Source of the DNA: Tethya wilhelma
Taxonomy: Eukaryota > Porifera > Demospongiae > Tethyida > Tethyidae
Direction: 5' to 3'
DNA: 64,000 nucleotides
Assembly (NCBI GenBank): GCA_964030475.1
Contig: CAXIPT010000023.1
Span: forward strand, 110,423-174,422
The translations under genes and the position numbers were made by a program. The notes under the pieces were generated by a model. That model ran no database searches. It saw only the letters and a program-made list of their open reading frames with translations, and was not told the DNA's origin. Positions 55,561 to 64,000 of this stretch are shown here, piece after piece; positions within the stretch are counted from its first letter, which is position 1, and the number at the start of each line of letters is the position of its first letter.

Positions 55561-56716
55561 ATGTTAATTAGCTTCATAAAAAAACAACTTTTTGTCTCAT
55601 AATTGGCATTCTGTGTATTTTTAGCTAAAACGCAGTAGAGGCTATTGTCCACATTAACTGCAGAGTCTGCTGAGCAGTGAAACCGCTCTAGCTTAGGCGC
55701 TTATATTCCGTGTTGTGTAAATTTGCCTATCGACCTCCATCGCTTTATAGTGCCACACCAACTCATCCTTGTGGTGGGCGTGGCTAATTAAATCAATTTT
55801 CTAATTATTAAACATTCCCATTTCATATAATGTTTGAAAGAAGTCTAAATAATGTATATATTTTCTGATATAGCACCATGAATAACCACCTTGATGTCAA
55901 AATTTTAGCTGGTCCCAGTCCTTAATGCACCTGAGAATCTATAGCAGCATGCAGTGCTCTGAGTTCTGTCCTATTAGCGCAATACAAATATTCACATGAA
56001 TAACTCTGCAAAAACTGAGCGCCTAGCACTAAAAGGCTTCTTAAGCTATTCAGCTCTTTCCCTTTCTAATGAGCCCAAAAACATGGCCTAAAACCATCGC
56101 TAAAGTACCAAACTACAATTTGCCAAACCTCCAATTTTCTCCATCTTCTTCTTCTTCTTCTTCTTCTATCTTCTCACGCCATGTCTCAAAGACCTTCACT
56201 TTTAGAAGCTGATTCTTGAACGGATGAAGTTGGTTTCTTTGTCTTCAATCGCTTTTGCCATCGGTTTTTAGCGCCTCTCATTGAGTAGCCAGATACAAAG
56301 CGAAAAGCGCCTCTTCCATATGGCCGCCATTAATTTCTACACTCATGCATAATCTTTTAGAAAATTCAAATTGACGACCCTTTCCACACACAAAGTGTGC
56401 GTTATTTGGAATTTATAATAAATGCAAGTTGCCTGGAACTATTTTGTGATACCTGGATGCTCTTGCTCTTCTTAAGAGATGAATCAGGACCTTGATTATC
56501 ATAACATAATTATAGAAAGGCAAGTAAATCTCATGATACAGCTCTTGCCTCCAAATTACTGAGATGTGTTTCACTTCAGTCATCAAGCAGGCTACACAAT
56601 TTACCAGCTCAGCAGCGCGCCGTTCAGTAGTCTGGTTTGCCAGACTACTAGCTCAGTTGCTAGCTACACATACCAACTCAAATGTAATTTGTAGAATTAT
56701 GGAAAAATGAGCACAA
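55561..56716. other. Stretch with no recognisable gene
   Basis: AT-rich sequence with a (CTT)n run at 56144-56169. No coding exon is supported. Confidence 0.5.
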
Positions 56717-56969
56717 ACAAGTAAAAATGGAAATGTAATGAGACACAGGAATGGCTAAATCGTAAAAAGAACGAATGGCTGTTAGAGAGTGTAAGGAATT
56801 CCTCCTGTGGGCAAAATGAGAGACTCAATAAGGAGATTGCTAAATGCAGCCCATACAGGAAGAATTCTCCACACACTCTAACAGCCATTCCATATCTTGT
56901 TTGCGTTCTTTTTACGATTTAGCCATTCCTGTGTCTCATTACATTTCCAATGTTTTTTTTTTTACTTGT
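56717..56969. mobile_element. Fold-back element FB3
   Basis: Ends ACAAGTA and TACTTGT; arms of about 100 bp pair almost completely. Each arm contains GACACAGGAATGGCTAAATC and CGTAAAAAGAACG, and the arms differ mainly by a 14-base indel. It shares the terminal motif and the GGAATGG block with FB1, FB2 and FB4. Non-coding. Confidence 0.85.
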
Positions 56970-57099
56970 GTACGTATAGAAGTGAGGGTGTGGTTACAAG
57001 GTTTGAGAGTAGGTGGGGCTGGGAGGTGAGATACAAATGAGTAATGCTGAGCAATGATTTAATAATGAAAAGAAGGGACAGGAGAGTGGCTTAGCGGGA

Positions 57100-57350
57100 T
57101 TAGGGAAACAAACACGTTCCACATGGTCTTTGGATTAGGTTCTCGTACTCAGGGGGTAGTTGACCATGGTCTCTGTTAATAGTGTTTGGAGTCCTTCTGA
57201 TGAGGATAGCTTCCTGGACTGTTCTGGAGATCTCATCCCGGGGCTGTGCTAGCACTTCAACATTGTTCCTGTCAGGCGGGTGGTCGTGTGTCCAGCAAAC
57301 TGTTTCTCCACGTTGTAATGAACAGGCATTGTCATGAACCACTTGTTTGT
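57100..57350 (-). pseudogene. Penelope-like retroelement endonuclease tail
   Basis: The minus frame reads VHDNACSLQRGETVCWTHDH, then RTVQEAILIRRTPNTINRDH, then GQLPPEYENLI. This is the conserved end of GIY-YIG endonucleases in Penelope-like elements (H near the start, E-A-I-x-I, N-R-D-x-G, L-P-x-x-Y). The reverse transcriptase and the rest of the nuclease are absent upstream. Flanks are non-coding. Confidence 0.7.
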
Positions 57351-60150
57351 TTGCAACAATAGAATGGGAGTCATCATCCTCTCATTCCACAAGATAGTAG
57401 CGATCTGAACAAACAAAATTAATTTTATGTAGCTCATAAATCATGGTGTTATATATTGTCATTTACTGACCAGCAAGAATGTCTCCTTATTGCTTCTTTT
57501 TCTGCCGCTTTGTCGGCTTTGCCATCTGGAATTGCAGGTTTAGCTCTGTGGCTGTAGATAGCTTGCTAACTCCTGACTTAAAGGCTCACAACCTGTGGAT
57601 TCTCAACTAGAGATCTGTGTCCAATACGTGGAGAGCATGTGTAGACTGCATGGCAGATGTGATGGGTGGAGTCCGAGACTAGACTGCATTGGACTCTGAC
57701 CTCACAGTATAAGCAAGACTATAGCACAGAAATAGCAAAGCAAATAGTTTTCAAACTAAAACAATAGTACCCTAAGCACATATATAGTATAGTCTGGTCG
57801 TCAAACAAGAAATACTGACGGCTGCCAGGCATGGTGTCTGAGCCCAGGGCTGAGGTCACTGTCACCACCAACCAGTTCTGCACAGATCTACAGTACTACA
57901 ATTGAAGACTGGTAGATAAGCATATACATTAATTATTACTAACAAATATTGCACGAAAAATCGCGATTTAGCATGCCACAATAGCGTAGGAATTTTCACA
58001 ATTTTTTACGAATTTATACGATAATCTAGGACTTTGCGTGCAAGTTGTCGTAAGATGCGTTTATCAACTGTGATTTTGCACGACTGTTTTGCATGGGTAG
58101 CCATTATTACTGTACTCATGTATTATTTAATAGATACCCATAATTATGCATTATTCATATTCATTACCCGAGCACATGAAATGCATGTATCAAGCTCGTG
58201 AGCAAAATATTATGTGTCGGCCCAGCTTGCTGCTTAGCGACCATTTCCATAGCACCTTGAATTCAACTTTTCAATTCAAACTTTGCTTTACTCATAAAAC
58301 AAAAACAAAAGTTTGTTTTTTGTTGTGTACCTGCTATCTGTTGAAGTCAGAAGTTACTTTGGATTGCTCCAGGAAATGATATAGAACTCAACTGAACAAA
58401 AACCACTAATTATAGTTAGAATTGATTAGAATCACATTTTTCATCAAACCTAAATTAAGTTTGGTAAGTTTAGTAGTAGATTACTTTGTATATACGCAAC
58501 CTTCATTACTGGACCAGAACTCAATAGCTATAAAGCACCCGTGCCATTCCTGTGCACCCAGTAGTACCGTACTGGGAATACACTGTTTCATTGTGTTTGT
58601 GACTTTCTGGAGCTCTGCACATCAAGAAACCTGCTGCTCTGGATAGTCGTAGCAAGAAGCAAGAAGTGGTGCTTTTGGCTTCATGACTTGTATCCTACAT
58701 CTTTACATCTCCAACAATCGAAGACAGGCCATGGCAAGCTGTTCTGTTCGGTACGGTGGTGAAAATAAGCAAAAACAGTTCTTCAGGAATGCTAATTAAA
58801 TTCGCTACAATGACGTAATTGTTACGTATGTCCAATCTCTTCTGGTATGAAGTGAGTGCCAATGCATGGCAATTACTATGCACAAAGGCCCACAGCTACC
58901 TAATTTGACCACAAACAATTAACATGTCTAGGATACAGGATACAAGATACAAATTTGGGATTGGCTGCTTGAACTATGTCTAAGAAAGCATATAGGGGTA
59001 GAGTAGTGTAGTGAGTGTGTTCAGAGCTAACTATTACTACAAAAATTAGTGTTGTCTTTATACAAGTGACCAGAAATTTCAAAGCATTCTTTGAACCGCA
59101 GGCACTTAAAAACAACAAAAAATTACTCATGTGTCTTGTGAATGCAATAGGATGGCTGTGTAGTGGTATGCATGCAAATGTGCAGTAAGTTTGTAGGATG
59201 GCTAGCAGAAAGTGGGGGGGGGGTGTTGAAGCTTGGTGGGTATATCCAACCAAGCATGTGTTGAGTGTGATTGACTATTGACCTCTGATCTTTGACCCCT
59301 CTACCACATAGGTGAGCTCAAAGTAAGTCTGTACAGGAAAACTTGAATTTGACAGGGCTGTATGAACTCCATTTTTCTTCCCTGGTGGAGAGGCAGTGAG
59401 GTATGTGAGCTTGTAGGGTGTTTGTGTGTCTTGAATATCATGCTGAGTTTCTGACTGTGTGGAAGCAGTTTTCCTGTTTACCTGTAAGACACTTGTGAGA
59501 GAGTGTGGTTATCAGAAGTGTATACTAAGGCTGCCTCAATTTATAGGCTAATATTGTGGGTATTGTGGCTTACAGATTTCTGCAGGAAAACCAAATAACC
59601 ATACATGTTGATCAATGGCCATTGATAAATGACATTAATTAATATTAGTGTCATGTGACCTTCAGGGGTGGGGTTAGAGGATGGCCACTCAGTAAGCCTT
59701 TATGAGGGATGTAAACGGGGGTTTTCAGAATCTGAAATTTTGTGATTATATTGTATTTATTACTGAAATTTTGAATCTGCCTGGAAAAAAGGTCCCTGAT
59801 ACATTGTTTAGCAGATACGGGGAGAAATATACCAGTTTCTAAATATTGCACACCTAATTATATATGCGTAATGGTTATATCTTCCTAGTAATCAATGGGT
59901 ACACAATTTTCCAGAGGTAGTGATAAAACTAGGAACCGGAAATGGAAAATAGGAAAGAGAGAAATGGGAAATTGAAACGAGAAATGGGAAACCGTAAAAC
60001 CGGGAATGAATGTAGCCTGCACACCATTCTTCACGAGATACTGCTCAACTTGGAGAGGAGGCTGACTGAGCGGCTATAGGCTCTGCAAACTTGGGCTAGG
60101 TCGTTTACTAGAATGGCTGACTATATGCTAGAAAGGCTGACTATATGCCC
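57351..60150. other. Gene-poor stretch with one conserved 42-base hairpin motif
   Basis: No exon chain is supported over 2.8 kb. At 58539-58580 CCGTGCCATTCCTGTGCACC continues into a CCCAGTA/TACTGGG stem-loop that recurs at 62545-62586. A G-run of 10 is at 59213-59222. Confidence 0.5.
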
Positions 60151-60887
60151 TGCCAGCTGAGTCGGCTCCTTCAAAAGGTGTGACTTCTACTAGTGCGGTG
60201 GCTGGTGAGGCTTCACCCACTAATAAAAGTAGGAGGAAGCGTTCTAGGAGAGAAAGAAAGCGTCGAGTACCTCTTGGTGAACATTCTAAGTGTGGTCCGT
60301 TGTCTGCCAGTGATGGCCTTTGTTTGCCATCTCGTTCTGCCCCTCTGCGTTCCGCTCCAAGTCCTACCTCCAAGGTTACTGATTTTGACACTCAAAATCA
60401 TGTTCCCTGCACTGCTAAGGTACTCTCTTCTACTTCTGAGCCATCATCACAGCTCAATCTTACGCTGGATCCTAGGCATGATTCGAGTTCGCTTCCTCAT
60501 CCCCAGACTGTCCCTGTAGAATTTGGTGACTATAGTGAATCCAGAGATGCTGTCAAAGGTCACTTAGACAACATTGATCTTTCTGGGACCAAGGTATCTG
60601 ATGTTTTTTATTATGCTGACGAAAACGATTCAACTGGCATCTGTGTAGAGCAAGCAGATGGTGGATTGGTTTGGTCACCCATCAAGATCACCAACAAGGA
60701 GATTCGTGCTGCTTTCCCTGGTCCATCATCTGGCCAGTTATGTCATGATGATCTGGTGTCAGTTGTATATGAAGTAAAAGATAATAGACCTGGTTTTCTT
60801 GTTGACACCCATGAAAGTGAGAGTTCTTACTGGTTGCCTGTAGCTAGTAGAACTCGCTCGAGGCAGTTGCAGTATCTGAACACTTAG
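60151..60887 (+). CDS. Uncharacterised basic/Ser-rich protein, C-terminal exon
   Basis: An open frame without an ATG near its start (about 60143) runs to TAG at 60885-60887. It has a basic cluster KSRRKRSRRERKRR near the N-terminal side (possible nuclear signal) and a Ser/Pro-rich middle. The C-terminal part includes VWSPIKITNKEIRAAFPGPS, LVSVVYEVKDNRPGF and RTRSRQLQ. I do not recognise the family. The lack of a start suggests an upstream exon or truncation. Pseudogene status cannot be judged. Confidence 0.45.
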
Positions 60888-60987
60888 CAGGCTATAACTA
60901 ATTCTTAGTGGCTTAATATAATTTTCTGTATGTTTGTGTCTGTGTCTCCCCTATACCCTCTTGTGCCTATCTGTGGCATGTTCAATG

Positions 60988-61002
60988 AATAATAATAATA
61001 AT
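60988..61002. repeat. (AAT)n microsatellite
   Basis: Short AAT run in the spacer after the frame ending at 60887. Confidence 0.85.
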
Positions 61003-61015
61003 AGACCTCACGTTA

Positions 61016-61920
61016 TCTGACCCAGAGCACGAGGACTGCTTTAGCCATCTTGAGCCAGGCGTTGCCTGCGCCCTTGACCCAGACTTGAGGTAAGATGGCG
61101 TCGTTTGTCAGTGATCGAAGTAGCTATGATATGTGTAATAAACAAACTGCAGTTACTCCGATGTTGTTGAAGACTCCCTCAGTTACCCTTCTGTCAAATG
61201 CAAGCAAGACGTATTGTTTGGAGATAGTGTCCGAGGCTCAGATAGGAAACTGAAACCTATACTGAATTTATAATTTAGCGGCATATGTATTTGATTAATT
61301 ATGTATAACATCATTCATAGTGACTGTGAACATACTTCTGAGGGACTTAGTGATTTGGATAGTGACTCAAATTACGAAGACTCAGTGGTCTCAGAAGAGG
61401 GGTAGGTATTGAAATACTTGTAGCTAGCTAAACTGAGTACTATCCTAGTTGAGTAACACTTTTTTCACTCAGCAGTGTTGAGTATTACAACAATGATAAA
61501 GTGCTGCCTGTTTACAAGAGGACAACATCAAATGAACACTTCACTATTGAAACTCTGGCTGGGATAGTGAGAATGCCATCTCTACAGGCAAACTAACACT
61601 TTGTTGCAGGCAGCCAGTTCAAGTGTGCCACAACACTGCCTTTGTTGTTGACTTGCATGCTCTGGATGATCCTATGGATATCAGAGCAGATGAATATGGA
61701 GTATGGAACCGTAAAGGTTCTCCTGTAGTGTTCACCACAAGAATGAAAGAACAACAATACACAAGCAAAGTAAACTGGGCTCTCACTGTAATCATTACAA
61801 GATTACAAGAGTGTATTACAGACATTCTGCTTCACCAAATTTCACAAGGGTGATAACCACTGTTTATGGAAAGTGCACTGTTACAATGAAGCCCATCAGT
61901 TTCATGTGTAAGGTGGAATA
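61016..61920 (+). pseudogene. Transposon-type gene fragment, frameshifted
   Basis: Exon-like pieces are about 61019-61090 (DPEHEDCFSHLEPGVACALD, donor AG|GTAAG), 61152-61272 (DSLSYPSVKCKQDVLFGDSV; phase agrees with the first), 61321-61400 (CEHTSEGLSDLDSDSNYEDS) and 61484-61587 (YYNNDKVLPVYKRTTSNEHF). The last, from 61611, reads AFVVDLHALDDPMDIRADEY and after a shift VYYRHSASPNFTRVITTVYG. The VVDL...D-x-R-A-D-E-x-G-x-W and R-x-Y-Y-R-H patterns recall N-terminal regions of invertebrate MULE/KRBA2-type transposon proteins. Not functional in this state. Confidence 0.4.
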
Positions 61921-62067
61921 AGAGAGGAAGTGAGATACTGACACTGGATGCACTAAGTATAGAAAGTGTGTTGTAGATGACATTGCTTGTAAATAAATAT
62001 TATATCAAATTAGTACTATTTTACATGTAGGCAACATAATTATGCATAATGAACAACCCTTAATCTA

Positions 62068-62319
62068 ACAAGTACAAAAAACATTAGAAATGTAATGCAA
62101 ACATAGGAATGGCCAAATCGTAAAAAAAGTGAGCAAACAAGCCAGGAATGGTTATCAGATTGAGTGAGTTCATTTTACTGTGTCACCTTATGTTCATATC
62201 TCTACTGAGCTCAATGACATTGTAGACACAGGAATGAACTCGCTCAATCTGACAACCATTCCTGGCTTGTTTGCTCACTTTTTTTAAGATTTGGCCATTC
62301 CTATGTTTGCAGTACTTGT
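62068..62319. mobile_element. Fold-back element FB4
   Basis: Ends ACAAGTAC and GTACTTGT. Arms pair through CATAGGAATGGCCAAATC, GTGAGCAAACAAGCCAGG and AATGGTTATCAGATTGAG. One arm carries an extra ACATTAGAAATGTAAT block absent from the other. Closest to FB3. Confidence 0.85.
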
Positions 62320-63003
62320 TTGTTCTTTTTTTTTTAATAATTATTTACAATATCAGTGGAATTTAGTCTTTTAGTAGCCCACCGTCAGAGCAGACAACTT
62401 GCCAACAGACTATGCCTTTTAGACAGCTGAAACTCTGAAAACCCCAGGCCAAACGTGATTTATGTCTATTATATTTGTGTCTTGTTAGCTAAAGATAACT
62501 TCCCTACTGAAGAACTGAATACAGAGAACGACAGGATGGGCCATCCGTGCCATTCCTGTGTACCCAGAACTACCGTACTGGGAATATTTAAAACCCCTGT
62601 CACGTCATTTTCCCATATTTCACTGATGATGGTCAGCTGCATAAAACGTCTGAAAAATAAAAGTTTTAGTTTTATGACTAGTGAAATACTCTAAGTATAA
62701 TTGAACTATGTCTAACCTTAGTCACACAAGTATTTTTGCACTTACATAAGGCTGTTATAGTCACTTGTGGTATGTGCAATCATAGTCTTCCTGTAAAACA
62801 AGTCAACGATACAGTAGCTTGATTCACTCAGGAACTAAATTTGAAGTAAAAAATGCTCAGAGACTTAGGCATGTACTTAGTTTTTGGTGTCTAGTACTGT
62901 AATATCAGGGGAAAATATTACTATAGATGGTAGTGAACCCTTGACACCTTCTACTGAGAAGCAGAAGACATTATCAGGTATGTTTGTTGAAAAATCAATA
63001 ATT
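62320..63003. other. Stretch with no recognisable gene; second copy of hairpin motif
   Basis: 62545-62586 repeats the 42-base motif of 58539 with three differences. No coding exon is supported. Confidence 0.5.
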
Positions 63004-64000
63004 TGTGACCGAATTTTGGAAAACCGACCAGGTAGTACCAAACTTTGTTTGTAGTAATCGGCGGTTTTAGTGTAATTCGGGACGCGCGCGAAATTGATTT
63101 TTTTGCACGAGAGGGGAGGGGCATACCTTGGCGAGCTGCAGACGAATTTTACGGGTGGGGCTGCTTCAATTGCTGAGATGTGAGCGCTTGAATGCAGCTA
63201 TGTTAGCCATGGCTAGCTTCTCTCCTGTTAGTACATGGGATATGTTGCTATGTTCATTGATTAATAATTTTGATAAGTACACGATGCAGCTGCTGCTTGT
63301 GCATCTTATTATAATAATGCATATTTAATTTCAAACAAAAAACAGTGAATTCTACACTTCTAACAGAAAGAAATCTCTTAAAGATCATCAGAAGACGGCC
63401 TACAGTGTTGCAGAATTGCTGGACTATGCCAGGAGCTGTATATCAGCATAAAAATGAATGAATGTTGTGTGCATTGAGTATTATAAGTTTACAATGAAAT
63501 TTGTGGGAGATAGAAGCTAAGCGCTTATGATTCAATGGGTAGTAAGTATTAGCTAAACTATTTTGTACTGTTAGAATAGGTATACATACATGCATTTACT
63601 ATTGGGCGCTTATTTCTGCGCCATTTATAGACTAGTTACTCTAGTTACAGCCCACCTGCTACATTATTCTACTTAGTAGACTTACTTACCTCATTGGTGA
63701 GTCCTCCTGGAAGGCTCTCTGGTCTTCTGTGTATTTGAAAAAGCCCCAAAAGTAAGTTTTAACTAGCGCTTCGACTTACTTCATGCATATTCTGATACTA
63801 CATGTACCACAAACATAAATTGTTTGTAACACGGATAGTATACGGAGTTCGTGTACTCGCACTTAGCAACGTATTCGCTCACGTTTTTAGCGAGTAAAAT
63901 TGGAATGAACGGTCGGTATATTTGAGCTCATATCTCCAAAACTATAGCGCCTAGCCGCTTCAAATTTGGAATATAGCTAGCTGCAATGACGTAGATTACT
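63004..64000. mobile_element. 1.07-kb TIR element, copy 2 (runs off the window)
   Basis: Nearly identical to 11593-12598, beginning with the same TGTGACCGAATTTTGGAAAA terminus. The right end lies beyond the window. Few differences, so the copies are fairly young. Confidence 0.9.

Noticed and set aside
60193..60519. Overlapping 108-codon ORF
   Set aside because: It lies in another frame of the longer 60151-60887 frame and has no recognisable features.

Overview
This window looks like a eukaryotic, intron-rich, AT-rich and repeat-dense animal genome. Introns are short with GT-AG borders. There is no operon structure and there are no ribosome binding sites. Reverse-transcriptase, integrase and transposase-derived genes are abundant, alongside stand-alone SAM, HIRAN and P2X7-C-like modules. 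Together these suggest an early-branching metazoan, most likely a demosponge (Amphimedon-like). The species is an inference from gene style and cannot be proven from the sequence alone. Six single 'n' characters (20590, 24177, 35552, 40567, 47196, 52038) mark assembly joins, and several coincide with structural oddities.

Layout. 1-812: broken duplicate of a gene tail that recurs at 14.1-14.9 kb. 812-4030 (minus): decayed CR1/L2-type LINE. 4258-9144 (plus): complete 12-exon gene predicted to encode about 752 residues, with a ParB-like domain followed by a degenerate N4/N6-type DNA methylase domain; this is the most unusual gene here. 9.26-10.24 kb: minisatellite holding a TA-flanked MITE. 10.7-12.8 kb: three non-autonomous repeats. 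12.9-15.6 kb: integrase-derived gene. 16.15-20.4 kb: SAM-domain (SAMD3-like) gene with two fold-back elements inserted in exonic sequence. 20.6-23.4 kb: 174-bp satellite and a 1.3-kb TIR element. 24.5-27.7 kb: decayed Ty3-type integrase gene with a Ser/Gln-rich tail. 28.1-29.2 kb: intact two-exon HIRAN gene. 29.4-30.4 kb (minus): transposase-like 3' gene end. 31.8-35.8 kb: second, scrambled copy of the SAM gene. 35.9-38.1 kb: transposase-like pseudogene transcribed divergently from it. 38.7-41.7 kb: nested tandem repeats. 44.3-45.7 kb: gene fragment split by a hAT-like element. 46.5-53.7 kb: three copies of a promoter plus Ser/Asp-rich first exon leading to a P2X7-C-like zinc domain and a Mutator-type transposase domain. 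47-49.4 and 54.6-54.9 kb: minus-strand gene remnants. 56.7 and 62.1 kb: two more fold-back elements. 57.1 kb: Penelope-like endonuclease remnant. 60-62 kb: uncharacterised gene pieces. 63.0 kb to end: second copy of the 1-kb TIR element.

How the pieces relate. Apart from the ParB/methylase-like and HIRAN genes, nearly every coding segment is a transposon or a transposon-derived gene in some state of decay. The SAM gene pair is informative because one paralogue acts as an empty-site control for a fold-back insertion in the other. The fold-back family (four copies) keeps near-perfect arm complementarity within each copy while the arms differ between copies. The ParB/methylase-like gene and the SAM gene share the same GC-rich hairpin module just upstream of their start codons.
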